DNA of 64,000 nt from an uncultured Oscillibacter sp. (GTDB taxonomy: Bacteria > Bacillota > Clostridia > Oscillospirales > Oscillospiraceae). The stretch is from positions 1 to 64,000 of the forward strand of contig CAJUCO010000005.1 in NCBI GenBank assembly GCA_910585245.1, in the 5' to 3' direction. Below the pieces are notes generated by a model. That model saw nothing but the letters and a program-made list of their open reading frames with translations, had not been told where the DNA came from and did not search any database. The translations under genes were made by a program, and so were the position numbers. Shown here piece after piece: positions 33,213-42,160 of this stretch; within the stretch, counting starts at the first letter, position 1; the number at the start of each line of letters is the position of its first letter.

Positions 33213-34478
33213 AAAAAGAAAAAGAACAACCTTGGAGGCAAACTCCTGATGGCTGCCCTCTTCCTGGGGGTGGCGGCTTACTTCGGCATACAGGCCTTCC
33301 AGTACCTGGACGACCCGCTGGGCATCACCCTGGCCTACCGCTATGAGGTGGAGAGGACTGTGGATCTCACAGGCTTTGTGGTCCGGGAAGAGCGGGTGCT
33401 GCCCGACGAGGGCGGCGGCCTCCTCCGCATCCAGCGGGCGGAGGGCGAGCGGGTGTCCGCCGGGGGGACCGTTGCCTCCGTCTATGCGGACCAGGCCTCT
33501 TTGGACCGGCAGGCGGAGATTGACAGCCTGGAAAGCCGGGTGGAACAGCTTCAATACGCCCAGGATCTGGCCCTGGCGGCGGAGACCACCCGGAAGCTGG
33601 ACGCCCAGATCACCCAGAACCTTTTGGAATACCGCCGTTTTTTGGCGGCGGACAGGCTGTATGACGCGGAGGGCGTGGCCTTGGAGCTCCGGGCCCTGGT
33701 TCTCAAGCGGGACTACAGCGACGCCGGAGGCGGGGACATCGCCTTGCAGTTGCAGGAGCTGGGGGCCCAGCTGCTGGCCCTCCGGGCCCAGACAGAGGGT
33801 TCCGTCCGGCGCATCACCGCCCCGGAGGCGGGGCTGTACTCCGCCGAGGTGGACGGTTTTGAGACGGTACTGACGCCAGACATCCTGGGGGACCTCACCC
33901 CCTCTACTCTCTCCAGCCTTACGCCGGACCCGGCGGTGGCTTCCCGGACGGGGAAGCTGGTGTTGGGGGACGAGTGGTATTACGTGGCCTCCCTCTCCAC
34001 GGAGGACGCCCTGGCCCTCCAGCGCCAGCAGGAGGAGGAAGGGAAACTTCCCCTGCGCTTTTCCAAAGGGGTGGACCGGGATCTCCCGGTCATGTTGCAA
34101 TCCGTCGGCCCCAGGGAGGACGGACGGGTGGTAGTGGTCTTCCGTGGAACCGCTTACCTCCGGGAGCTGACGCTGCTGCGCCAGCAGCGGGCCCAGATCA
34201 TCACCGGCTCCATCAGCGGCATTCGGGCGCCCAGGGAGTGTCTCCGGGCGGAGCGGGCCTTTCTGGGGGAAGACGGGAAAATAGTCACAGAGACTCAAAC
34301 CGGCATTTATTGCCTGGTGGGCCGGGAGTCCCGTTTCAAACCTGTGGAGGTGATCTACAGCTCCGAGAGTTTCGTGCTGGTTCGCTCCACCTCCGGCGAC
34401 GAATCCCTTCGGCTGCGGCCCGGGGAGCAGATCATCGTCTCCGCCCGGGGGCTGTATGACGGGAAGGTGCTGGAGTAG
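33210..34478 (+). CDS. membrane-anchored HlyD/biotinyl-lipoyl-like protein
   Basis: This 422-residue protein has a basic N-terminus and one transmembrane helix (GGKLLMAALFLGVAAYFGIQ), so most of it is extracytoplasmic. The first external part (VVREERVLPDEGGGLLRIQR, AEGERVSAGGTVASVYADQ) is a barrel-sandwich half typical of HlyD adaptors. A coiled coil follows (QAEIDSLESRVEQLQYAQDL) and a late ITGSISGIRAPRECLRAERA / VIVSARGLYDGK region. Proteins of this layout lie upstream of yggS-sepF-divIVA in many Clostridia, which suggests a division or envelope role, not export. Confidence 0.75.
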   Translation: MKKKKNNLGGKLLMAALFLGVAAYFGIQAFQYLDDPLGITLAYRYEVERTVDLTGFVVREERVLPDEGGGLLRIQRAEGERVSAGGTVASVYADQASLDRQAEIDSLESRVEQLQYAQDLALAAETTRKLDAQITQNLLEYRRFLAADRLYDAEGVALELRALVLKRDYSDAGGGDIALQLQELGAQLLALRAQTEGSVRRITAPEAGLYSAEVDGFETVLTPDILGDLTPSTLSSLTPDPAVASRTGKLVLGDEWYYVASLSTEDALALQRQQEEEGKLPLRFSKGVDRDLPVMLQSVGPREDGRVVVVFRGTAYLRELTLLRQQRAQIITGSISGIRAPRECLRAERAFLGEDGKIVTETQTGIYCLVGRESRFKPVEVIYSSESFVLVRSTSGDESLRLRPGEQIIVSARGLYDGKVLE

Positions 34479-34538
34479 GGGACAAGGCCCCCTCTGCCCC
34501 CGCCGCTTCCCAATCTAAAAAAAGAAAGAGGCTGAACT

Positions 34539-35231
34539 ATGTCTATCGCCGAAAACATCGCCCGGGTCCGGGGGAACATCGCCGCCGCCGCCAGGGAGGC
34601 GGGCCGGAGCCCGGAGGATATTCTCCTGGTAGGCGCCAGCAAAATGAACGATTCCGCCGCCTGCCGGGAGGCTGTGGCCGCCGGTATCGACGCCCTGGGG
34701 GAAAACCGGGTCCAGGAGATGACCCTGAAACTCCAGGACCACGCCTATGACGGCGCGCCGCTCCACTTTATCGGCCACCTCCAGCGCAACAAGGTCCGGC
34801 AGGTGGTGGGGAAGGTGAGCCTTATTCAGTCGGTGGGTTCTCTGGAGCTTCTGGAGGAGATTGAAAAGACCGCCGCCCGGTTGGATATCCTACAGGACAT
34901 TTTGCTGGAGGTGAACATCGGGGAGGAGGCGGCCAAAAGCGGCTTTTCCCCGGCGGCTCTTTTCACCGGGGCGGAGGCGGCCCTGGAAAAGCAACACGTC
35001 CGGACGCTGGGTCTCATGACCATCCCCCCTGCCGCCGCCCAGCGGGAGGAAAATCTTCGGTATTTTGACAAAATTCGGGCACTTTTTCTTGACATAAACG
35101 GGAAATTGTTTCATAATAGTCTTCAGGTTCTGTCCATGGGCATGAGCGGCGATTACGAGGACGCCGTCCGCGCCGGGGCCACCATGGTCCGGGTGGGAAC
35201 CGCCATCTTCGGAAGCCGTTATACTACATAA
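34539..35231 (+). CDS. yggS: YggS/PLPBP family PLP homeostasis protein
   Basis: This 230-residue TIM-barrel protein binds pyridoxal phosphate but is not a known enzyme. The PLP lysine lies in ILLVGASKMN, followed by GENRVQEMTLKLQ, LHFIGHLQRNKV, GLMTIPPAAA and LSMGMSGDYEDAVRAGATMV. The length is normal. AAAGAGG precedes the ATG. Directly upstream of sepF, as in B. subtilis ylmE-ylmF. Confidence 0.93.
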   Translation: MSIAENIARVRGNIAAAAREAGRSPEDILLVGASKMNDSAACREAVAAGIDALGENRVQEMTLKLQDHAYDGAPLHFIGHLQRNKVRQVVGKVSLIQSVGSLELLEEIEKTAARLDILQDILLEVNIGEEAAKSGFSPAALFTGAEAALEKQHVRTLGLMTIPPAAAQREENLRYFDKIRALFLDINGKLFHNSLQVLSMGMSGDYEDAVRAGATMVRVGTAIFGSRYTT

Positions 35232-35255
35232 GATTACAAAACGGGAGGTACGCCA

Positions 35256-35693
35256 ATGAGTATCCTGGACGAAATAAAAAAACTGACCCACCCCTATGAG
35301 GACGAGGACGACGATTCCGCCGAATTCGAAGACGAACTCCAGGAGCGGGATCTGTTCGAGGAGCGCCGCTCCCGCTTTGACGACCGGAGGAGCAAGGTGG
35401 TGAACATCCACGCCACCACCCAGCTGAAGGTCATCCTGGTGAAACCGGAGCGGTTTGAAAACGCCTCTGAAATTGCCGACCAGCTCAAGGACAAGCGGAC
35501 GGTGGTTTTGAATCTGGAGTCCACCAACAAGGACGTGGCCCGGCGGCTCATCGACTTTCTCTCAGGCGTGGCCTACGCGGGGGAGGGAAAGATCAAAAAA
35601 GTGGCCGCCAACACCTATATCATCACCCCCTATCATGTGGACATCGAAGGGGATTTGATTGACGAGCTGGAAAACAACGGAGTGTATTTTTAA
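35256..35693 (+). CDS. sepF: cell division protein SepF
   Basis: This 145-residue protein tethers and bundles FtsZ at the septum. An N-terminal segment (about 1-15) can act as membrane anchor, an acidic linker follows, and the SepF core (LKVILVKPERFENASEIADQ, VVLNLESTNKDVARRLIDFL, IKKVAANTYIITP) closes the protein. GGGAGG precedes the ATG. Confidence 0.96.
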   Translation: MSILDEIKKLTHPYEDEDDDSAEFEDELQERDLFEERRSRFDDRRSKVVNIHATTQLKVILVKPERFENASEIADQLKDKRTVVLNLESTNKDVARRLIDFLSGVAYAGEGKIKKVAANTYIITPYHVDIEGDLIDELENNGVYF

Positions 35694-35741
35694 ACGATCT
35701 AAAGACGACGAGGACTTGCGCGCTGGGGAGGATTTGCGACT

Positions 35742-36488
35742 ATGCTGACACCGCAGGAGGTTTCCGCCCGCTCTTTCACCAAGACGATGATGGGCGGCTA
35801 CAACATGACCATGGTGGACGAGTTTTTGGACGAGCTCACCGACGACTACACGTCCCTCTACAAGGAAAACGCCTCTTTGAAAGCCAAGATGAAGGTCTTG
35901 GTGGAGAAGGTGGAGGAGTACCGGGCCACGGAGGACTCTATGCGGGCCACGCTCCTCACCGCCCAGCGTATGGCGGACTCCATCGTCAAGGAGGCCGAGG
36001 AAAAGCGGGACGGCATCCTCAAGCAGGCGGAAGCCGCCGCCCGGGAGAAGCTGGACGGCTACCGCAAGGAGGCGGAGCAATACCAAAAGCGCCTCCAGCA
36101 AGGACAGGAGGAAATCCGGCGCTTCGTGGCCGAGAGCAGAGCCCTTTGTGAAAAGGAGCTCCTCTTTCTGGAGGAGTTTCCCAGCCGCCCCCTGGAAGAA
36201 GAGGCCGAAACCGCCGGGACCGCAGAAACCATTGGAGAGCAGATCCTCTCCGCCGGAGAACCCGCCCCCCCTCCCGCTGTGCCGGAACCCGCGCCCCAGA
36301 GTCCGGTGGAGCCTCAGGTCCCCCAGACCCCCGAAACCCCGCAAGCTCCGGTTGCGCAGTCCGTCTCTACGACGGAAAAGCTGCTGGACTCCCTGGCGGC
36401 CACAGAGACGGAAGACCTCAGCGCCACCCGGCGGGTCAACATCAACGAGCTGAAATTCGGCCCCAATTACCGCAGCGACGCGGACTGA
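35742..36488 (+). CDS. divIVA: DivIVA-family cell division / polarity protein
   Basis: This 248-residue coiled-coil protein has the DivIVA N-terminal lipid-binding domain (MLTPQEVSARSFTKTMMGGY, VDEFLDELTDDYTSLYKENA), long coiled coils (about 35-145) and a Pro/Glu-rich disordered tail (about 155-215). It recognises curved membrane at septa and poles. Directly after sepF, the common Gram-positive order. Confidence 0.92.
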   Translation: MLTPQEVSARSFTKTMMGGYNMTMVDEFLDELTDDYTSLYKENASLKAKMKVLVEKVEEYRATEDSMRATLLTAQRMADSIVKEAEEKRDGILKQAEAAAREKLDGYRKEAEQYQKRLQQGQEEIRRFVAESRALCEKELLFLEEFPSRPLEEEAETAGTAETIGEQILSAGEPAPPPAVPEPAPQSPVEPQVPQTPETPQAPVAQSVSTTEKLLDSLAATETEDLSATRRVNINELKFGPNYRSDAD

Positions 36489-36519
36489 GCTTCCAAGAGC
36501 AAGAGAGGGGAGAGAGCCC

Positions 36520-37407
36520 ATGACCCGGCCCATTGTCGCGTTTTTATACGACTTTGACAAGACCCTTTGCACCACGGATATGCAGGATTACGCCTTCATT
36601 CCAAGCCTGGGCATGACCCCGGCGGAGTTTTGGGCCAAGGCCAACAGCTTTGGCCGGCAGCACGGAATTGACGGCGTGCTGGCCTATATGTACATGATGG
36701 TCCAGGAGGCCAAGCGGAAAAACCTGCCCTTCACCCGGCAGGATCTGGTGGAAAAGGGCCGCCGGATTGAGCTTTTCCCCGGCGTGGAGGATTGGTTTTG
36801 CCGAATTGACTCCTTTGGTCAGGAGCAGGGCGTTCAGGTGGAGCATTACGTCATTTCCTCCGGACTTCGGGAGATCATCGAGGGGTCCTCCATCAGCGGC
36901 GCGTTCCGGGAAATCTACGCCAGCGAGTTTTACTACGACGGCACGGGCCGCCCGGTCTGGCCCAGGCTGGCTGTGAACTTCACCGCCAAGACCCAGTTTG
37001 TCTACCGGATCAACAAGGGAGTTCTGGACGTCTCCGACGACAAGTCCCTGAACGACTCCATGCCCGACGAGAGCAAGCGGGTGCCTTTTACCAACATGAT
37101 TTATATGGGAGACGGCCTCTCCGACGTGCCCTGCATGAAGATGATGCGGGCCTATGGCGGACAGGCCATCGCCGTTTATCAGTCCGCCAACCGGGGCGGT
37201 GTGGAGGAGCTGCTGGCCAGGGGCCGGGTGGACTTCATCTTCCCCGCAGATTACCGGGAGGGCACAGGGCTGGACGTGACGGCCAAAAACATCATTCGCA
37301 AGATCGCCGTCACCGACCGGCTGTGGAAGGAAAACCTCCGTCAGTTCAGGCACCTGGGAGAAGATGTGCTGCCCGACCAAGTGGAGCTCTTCGCCCATCC
37401 GGAATAG
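36520..37407 (+). CDS. HAD-superfamily phosphatase
   Basis: This 295-residue protein starts VAFLYDFDKTLCTTDMQDYA with the HAD motif I DFDKT, then YVISSGLREII (motif II Ser), and IYMGDGLSDVPCMKMMRAYG (motif IV). The cap resembles PSP/SerB-like HADs, and the family is often annotated haloacid dehalogenase-like hydrolase. The substrate is unknown. It follows divIVA and is the last gene of the division cluster before a mini-element. Confidence 0.85.
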   Translation: MTRPIVAFLYDFDKTLCTTDMQDYAFIPSLGMTPAEFWAKANSFGRQHGIDGVLAYMYMMVQEAKRKNLPFTRQDLVEKGRRIELFPGVEDWFCRIDSFGQEQGVQVEHYVISSGLREIIEGSSISGAFREIYASEFYYDGTGRPVWPRLAVNFTAKTQFVYRINKGVLDVSDDKSLNDSMPDESKRVPFTNMIYMGDGLSDVPCMKMMRAYGGQAIAVYQSANRGGVEELLARGRVDFIFPADYREGTGLDVTAKNIIRKIAVTDRLWKENLRQFRHLGEDVLPDQVELFAHPE

Positions 37408-37498
37408 CCCCCTTACCTGGGCCAAAGGGAGAAGTTCTTTGCGGGAAAGTCCCTTTTCCTTCTCTCCTCCAGCGAATGGGAAACCGCCTCCTCTGCCG

Positions 37499-37672
37499 TC
37501 AGGATAAATCCGCACCGGCAAGAGCAAGGTTTTCAGACCTTTTAAAGGCCTGAAAAGCTTCTGATGGGAAACGAGAGAAACCCCTGGTGGGTTTCTCTCG
37601 TAGCGCTTTTCCTTTCCACTCCTTTTTAAACAGCACTTTTTTGACAAGCTGAGCCGTGCAAGTTTGCACGGC
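37499..37672. repeat. mini-element, diverged copy C, plus terminator hairpin
   Basis: This 154-bp segment (37499-37652) starts TCAG and ends CTGA. It has the same order of hairpins as copies A and B: an AAGGTTTTCAG... inverted repeat, then a perfect ACGAGAGAAACCC/GGGTTTCTCTCGT stem, then CTCGTAGCGCTTTTCC. Its stems differ from A/B by paired changes. A hairpin GCCGTGC/GCACGGC with TTTCGTT abuts the CTGA end (37653-37672); no second copy of it is seen at the TCAG end. The rest of the 37408-37798 gap shows no gene. Confidence 0.65.
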
Positions 37673-37743
37673 TTTCGTTCTATTTGCGATGTCAAAGAGT
37701 CCTCCAGCCTTTTGGGGACCTTTGGCCGCCCCGGCGCAAAGTC

Positions 37744-37772
37744 TTGCAAATTCGGTCCTCCCATGGTAGAAT
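37744..37772 (+). promoter_or_regulatory. sigma-A promoter
   Basis: TTGCAA (37744-37749), 17 bp and TAGAAT (37767-37772) lie 26 bp before the dCMP deaminase start. Confidence 0.7.
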
Positions 37773-37798
37773 GGGAACCAATCAAAGGGGGGATGTCT

Positions 37799-38284
37799 AT
37801 GGAGCGCATCAGCAAGGAAAACTACTATCTGGACATTGCCGAAACCGTCTTGGAGCGGGCCACCTGTCTCCGGCGGGTCTACGGGGCCATTATCGTCACC
37901 AATGATGAAATCATCTCCACCGGCTACAACGGCGCCCCAAGAGGTCGGGCCAACTGCTCCGGGTTGGGCTACTGCTCCCGGGAAGCCCTTCGAGTCCCCC
38001 GGGGGGAGCGGTACGAGCTTTGCCGCAGCGTCCACGCGGAGGCCAACGCCATCATCTCCGCCGCCCGGCGGGACATGGTGGGGGGGACCCTTTATCTGGT
38101 GGGCCGGGACGCCCAGACCGGAGAACTGCTGGGAGACGCCACCTCCTGCTCCATGTGCCGCCGTCTGATTATCAACGCGGGGCTGGAGCGGGTGGTCATC
38201 CGCCGGACAAAGGCGGAGTTTGACTGCATCTTCGTAGCGGACTGGATCTTGGAGGATGACCTCCAGCTTCCCGGAGAGCGGTAA
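37799..38284 (+). CDS. dCMP deaminase family protein
   Basis: This 161-residue zinc deaminase turns dCMP into dUMP for thymidylate synthesis (ComEB/YfbC-type). The Zn/catalytic motifs are SVHAEANAIISAARR and SCSMCRRLIINAGL. ATCLRRVYGAIIVTNDEIIS and TGYNGAPRGRANC are family-typical substrate loops. I chose the ATG at 37799, 6 bases after AAAGGGGGG; an ATG at 37793 is too close to that site. Confidence 0.92.
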   Translation: MERISKENYYLDIAETVLERATCLRRVYGAIIVTNDEIISTGYNGAPRGRANCSGLGYCSREALRVPRGERYELCRSVHAEANAIISAARRDMVGGTLYLVGRDAQTGELLGDATSCSMCRRLIINAGLERVVIRRTKAEFDCIFVADWILEDDLQLPGER

Positions 38285-38397
38285 GAGACCGGCCAAGCCC
38301 GCCGCCGCCTCCCAAGGGGCAGGCGGAGCTTGCCGGAACCGGCTCTTGCCCGGAACAGACATTGCGCAAAACCCTTTCCACGAAAGGAAGGATTTGT

Positions 38398-40698
38398 TTG
38401 AAAGCGGGACTTCTCACCTTCTACCATCTGCACCATTACGGGGCCATTCTTCAGGCCGTGGCCACCCAGCGGGCTCTGGCCTCTCTGGGTTGGGCCTGTG
38501 AGACCATTGATTACTTCGTCAACCAGGACATCCGCATACTCAAGCCCCCCACCACCCCCGGGCGGGCGGTGACCGACGCTTACAACGGCCTCCACTATCC
38601 CGCCCTCAAGCGGCGCTGGCAGCGGTTTGAGGCCTTCTCCAAAACCCACCTGAACTTAACCGCCCGCCGCTATGAAAGCTGGGAGGAGCTGCGGAGCGCG
38701 GGGCTGCCCTACGACCTCCTTCTCTCCGGCAGCGATCAGATCTGGAATCCCACCATTTTCCCCGACGGGCGGTTTGACCCCGTCTTTTTCGGCACCTTTT
38801 CCTCTCTGCGAAAAATTGCCTACGCCCCCTCCTTTGGCGTGGCCCACGTTCCCGAGGGGATGGAAGAGGAACTAAGCGGCTACCTTGCGGGCTTTTCCCA
38901 CCTCTCTGTCCGGGAGAGTCCGGGCCGGGAGATCATCCGGGCGGTCTCCGGACGGGAGGCGGCGGTGGTGCTGGACCCCACGCTGTTGCTGCCGGCGGAG
39001 GAGTGGTCCTCCCTGGCGGCGGAGCGGACGGTACGGGGGGACTATATCCTCTGTTACTGCATCGCCCCCTCCGGGGTCCTGGAGCCGTATATCCGGCGCT
39101 TGGCGGAAAAAACCGGCCTGCCGGTTATTCAGCTCTGCGGCACCCGGCGAAAGCTCCACCCCAAGGCGAAGATGATCTTTGACGCAGGTCCGGCGGAGTT
39201 TTTGAGTCTTTTCCAACACGCGGCTTATGTCTGCACCAACTCCTTCCACGGGACAGTGTTCTCCGTCCAGTTCCAGCGGCCCTTTTTCACCGCTGTGGCC
39301 CCGGCGGAACTCCAGGAGCCGGAGCGCTCCCGGACCTTCAGCCTCCTAAGCCGCCTGGGGCTGACGGACCGGGTAGTGGGCAAGGGGGACGCGGCGGGAC
39401 TCTCGGACCTCCCGGACTGGCCCGCCACAAAAAAGCGGCTGGAGGAGGCCCGGGCGGGGGCTGTGGCCTATTTGCGGGCCGCTTTGGCGGACGAGCCCTA
39501 TCAAGAGGCGGAGGAGGAATCTCCTACAAGGGAGGGACCCCTCTTGGCGGACCGGGCCCACTGCACCGGCTGCTCCGCCTGCCGGTCCGCCTGCCCCAAG
39601 GATGCCATCTCCATGGCCCGGGACCAGGAGGGCTTCGCCTTTCCCAAGGTGGACCCGGTCAAGTGCATCCACTGTGGCATATGCACCAAAACCTGCCCCA
39701 TGCTCCAAACCCGGGAGCCCAAGCCTCTGCCCGCCGCCTTTGCCGCCTGGAACCGGGAGGCAGACGTCCGGCGGGACTCCACCTCCGGCGGGGCTTTCTC
39801 CGCCCTGGCGGACTATGTGCTGGAGGGGGGCGGCGTGGTCTTTGGCGCCGCCCTGGACGGGAAACAACGTCTCCGGCACATGGCCTGCTTCCGCAAGGAG
39901 GACCTCTGGCGCCTCCGGGGGGCCAAGTACGCCCAGAGCGACCTGGAGGACACCTTCCAGGCGGTAAAAAAATGTCTGGAAACCCGTCCGGTCCTCTTCT
40001 CCGGTACTCCCTGCCAGGTAGATGGACTATACCACTTCCTGGGAAGCCGCCCGGAGAACCTCACCACCTGCGACCTGATCTGTCAGGGGGTGCCCTCTCC
40101 CGGCGTGTGGGAGAACATGGCCCGGTATATTGAGAAAAAGCGGGGGCGGGAGCTTCAAACCGTCCGCTTCCGAAACAAGGTGGAGGGTTGGAAAAACAGC
40201 CACTTCACCGCGGTTTACGACGACGGCACCGTGGACACCCATCCGCTTTTTGAGACGGAGTACGGCAGGGCCTTTGGCCGGGCGCTGTTTTTGCGGCCCT
40301 GCTGCTACCGCTGTCCCTACGCCTGCATGAACCGGGTCGGGGACTTCACCCTGGGGGACCTCTGGGGACTTCGTCCCGACGAGTTGCCGGAGCAGCAGCA
40401 AAAGGGCGTCAGCCTCCTGCTGGTGAACACCCCTCATGGCAGCTATGTCTTTGACCAACTTCGCCTCAGCCGCCAGCCCTTCCCTGTGGAGCGGGCCATC
40501 GCGGGAAATCCCCGGCTGGCCTCTCCCATTGCCCAGCCCGGGGACCGGGCCGCCTTCTTCGCGGCCTACGCCCTGGACCCCTTTGATCAGGTAGTCCACC
40601 GGTTTTGCGCCTTGCCGCCTCTGCCTGTCCGAGCGGCGGGGAAGGTCCTCTCGCCGGAGGTGAAGGCCAAGGCACGGACGATTTTAAAACGCGGGTAA
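38398..40698 (+). CDS. fusion: polysaccharide pyruvyltransferase + ferredoxin + F420H2-dehydrogenase beta-like
   Basis: In this 766-residue protein, residues ~1-335 are a polysaccharide pyruvyltransferase (TFYHLHHYGAILQAVATQRA, LLSGSDQIWNP, AAYVCTNSFHGTVFSVQF). Next come two 4Fe-4S motifs (HCTGCSACRSACPKDAISMA and CIHCGICTKTCPM, ~395-445). Residues ~450-740 are an FrhB/F420H2 dehydrogenase beta pair (STSGGAFSALADYVLE, FSGTPCQVDGLYHFLG, ACMNRVGDFTLGDLWG). Both halves are common as neighbours in glycan clusters; here they are one chain. It may pyruvylate a wall polymer and reduce or oxidise a linked sugar or cofactor. TTG start after AGGAAGGA. Pyruvylated polymers are SLH ligands. Confidence 0.85.
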   Translation: MKAGLLTFYHLHHYGAILQAVATQRALASLGWACETIDYFVNQDIRILKPPTTPGRAVTDAYNGLHYPALKRRWQRFEAFSKTHLNLTARRYESWEELRSAGLPYDLLLSGSDQIWNPTIFPDGRFDPVFFGTFSSLRKIAYAPSFGVAHVPEGMEEELSGYLAGFSHLSVRESPGREIIRAVSGREAAVVLDPTLLLPAEEWSSLAAERTVRGDYILCYCIAPSGVLEPYIRRLAEKTGLPVIQLCGTRRKLHPKAKMIFDAGPAEFLSLFQHAAYVCTNSFHGTVFSVQFQRPFFTAVAPAELQEPERSRTFSLLSRLGLTDRVVGKGDAAGLSDLPDWPATKKRLEEARAGAVAYLRAALADEPYQEAEEESPTREGPLLADRAHCTGCSACRSACPKDAISMARDQEGFAFPKVDPVKCIHCGICTKTCPMLQTREPKPLPAAFAAWNREADVRRDSTSGGAFSALADYVLEGGGVVFGAALDGKQRLRHMACFRKEDLWRLRGAKYAQSDLEDTFQAVKKCLETRPVLFSGTPCQVDGLYHFLGSRPENLTTCDLICQGVPSPGVWENMARYIEKKRGRELQTVRFRNKVEGWKNSHFTAVYDDGTVDTHPLFETEYGRAFGRALFLRPCCYRCPYACMNRVGDFTLGDLWGLRPDELPEQQQKGVSLLLVNTPHGSYVFDQLRLSRQPFPVERAIAGNPRLASPIAQPGDRAAFFAAYALDPFDQVVHRFCALPPLPVRAAGKVLSPEVKAKARTILKRG

Positions 40699-40763
40699 GG
40701 CAGCCGGTTTTGGTGGCCATCATGCGATCTGTATAAAACCGCCGGAACCCATTAAGAACGACG

Positions 40764-40797
40764 AAAAACCGGCCAGCAGATAGCTGGCCGGTTTTTT
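40764..40797. terminator. bidirectional terminator
   Basis: AAAAACCGGCCAGC and GCTGGCCGGTTTTTT pair around AGATA, serving the convergent fusion gene and C39-like gene. Confidence 0.9.
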
Positions 40798-41845
40798 ACT
40801 CTTCCGGAGAGCCGGACAAAATCCAAAGCGGCGCGCCATTGTGGCGGCTGGGAGAGAGCTCCTCCAAAATCAGGGACAGATCCCAGGGAATCAGACTCCG
40901 GTCCCGGCTGGCGGGGTCCGCCACCAGAATCTCTCCGCTTAGGGTGATACCCCGAAGGAGGATGAAGTGTCCCCCCTTGGTGAAGTGCCCCTTGGTCATC
41001 AGGGCCACGGCCATATCCCCGGTGGACAGGCGCATATAGAGCTCGTCCTGATCCAGGGACTCGGGGGGCCAGGATTCGCAGCCAAGGCCATAGGTCTCCG
41101 CCACACCCGGGACAATGGAGAGGTAGGAACCGTGGCCACGGCACCAGTAGCCCTGCTCCACACACAGCGCTGCCAGGTCTACCGGGTCTACCGTCTCCTC
41201 CGTCAAAGAGGAAACCGCCATGGCCATGGCCGTGGGGCCGCAGCCGTGAGTGGCAAGGGGGTCGGAGCCGTATCTCTGCCCGGAGCGGCTCTCGTCGGTC
41301 TGATTGAAGTAGACCACTTCCAGCCCGCCGCCGGTGAGGATTTCCTCCCCCTCCCGGAAAATCAGGTCGCTGATCAGGGGGTCCAGAATTTCCTTAGGCG
41401 GAGTCAACTCCGGCTGGGACAGGGTGGAGTCGGCATCCGCCAGCGGTTCCGCCTCCGACGGAGGGGCGGTGATGCGCTCCATCCACTCCCGAAGGGCCTG
41501 GCCTGTGGAGCTCACCGCCTCCCCGGCCCGGGCCGCCAAAGCCCCGGCGGCGTCCCCGGTTTTCCTGGCGGCAGCAATACCCACTTGGCAGGCGGCCTCC
41601 AGGGCCCGCCCCGTTGTCCGGACCGTCCAATGGGCCGCCTTTCGCACCGGCTCCATCAGCTCTTCGTAGAGAACCGGCTCAAAAACGCGGCAGGCTACCA
41701 GCTCCGCCCCGCCAATGCAAACCACGGCCAGGAGAACGACGGCGATATACCGGACCCAGCGGGTCCTTTTTTTCTTTCCGGAGAAGGGTCGCTTCCTCAC
41801 GCGGCGCAGCTCCTTTTGTTCCTCCGGAGAGATCCCATTGTCCAT
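40796..41845 (-). CDS. membrane-anchored C39-like cysteine peptidase
   Basis: This 349-residue protein has a basic cytosolic N-terminus, one transmembrane helix near 30-50 (YIAVVLLAVVCIGGAELVA), a linker of about 100 residues, then a Peptidase_C39_2 domain. The catalytic Cys is in ATHGCGPTAMAMAVSSLTEE, the His in FTKGGHFILLRGI, and the Asp in ILVADPASRD. It should cleave peptides outside the cell, perhaps surface proteins or peptidoglycan cross-bridges. The start has AAGGGAGAA upstream. Confidence 0.85.
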   Translation of the reverse strand: MDNGISPEEQKELRRVRKRPFSGKKKRTRWVRYIAVVLLAVVCIGGAELVACRVFEPVLYEELMEPVRKAAHWTVRTTGRALEAACQVGIAAARKTGDAAGALAARAGEAVSSTGQALREWMERITAPPSEAEPLADADSTLSQPELTPPKEILDPLISDLIFREGEEILTGGGLEVVYFNQTDESRSGQRYGSDPLATHGCGPTAMAMAVSSLTEETVDPVDLAALCVEQGYWCRGHGSYLSIVPGVAETYGLGCESWPPESLDQDELYMRLSTGDMAVALMTKGHFTKGGHFILLRGITLSGEILVADPASRDRSLIPWDLSLILEELSPSRHNGAPLWILSGSPEE

Positions 41846-41873
41846 GTCAATTCTCCCTTTCGTTTTCCCTCTT

Positions 41874-41902
41874 ACTATACCATACCGCCGGGGTCCCTTC
41901 AA
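41874..41902 (-). promoter_or_regulatory. sigma-A promoter of the C39-like gene
   Basis: On the minus strand TTGAAG (41897-41902), 17 bp and TATAGT (41874-41879) lie 29 bp before the start. Confidence 0.65.
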
Positions 41903-41949
41903 GGGCGGCGGCGTTTTTCGCCGGGGAGAAAATCCTGGGAGGCAAAAAA

Positions 41950-42146
41950 GGCCGCCCCAATGGGGCGGCCTCAGCCTGTCAAACAAGTATGTTTGCCAGC
42001 CTGAGCAAGTTTTCAAAACGTTTTGAAAACTTATGATTGAAAACGAAAGGAACCCTTCCTGGGTTCCTCTCGTAACTCTCTTCCTTCCCGTCGGGGAAGG
42101 TTTTTACGTTTTTTCAACACTCTGAGGCCGCCCCAATGGGGCGGCC
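41950..42146. mobile_element. terminator-nested mini-element, copy A
   Basis: A 155-bp core (41971-42125, TCAG...CTGA) lies between two identical terminator hairpins, GGCCGCCCC/GGGGCGGCC with loop AAT (41950-41970 and 42126-42146). On the minus strand the distal copy is followed by CTTTTTT, the terminator of the giant SLH gene. Inside the core are a perfect 26-bp palindrome (42007-42032), a 29-bp hairpin (42044-42072) and CCTTCCCG/CGGGGAAGG (42083-42100). Copy B, about 10.5 kb away in inverted orientation, is about 90 percent identical. No ORF is carried, so it must move with help from elsewhere. Confidence 0.75.
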
Positions 42147-42160
42147 TTTGGGACCTTGGG

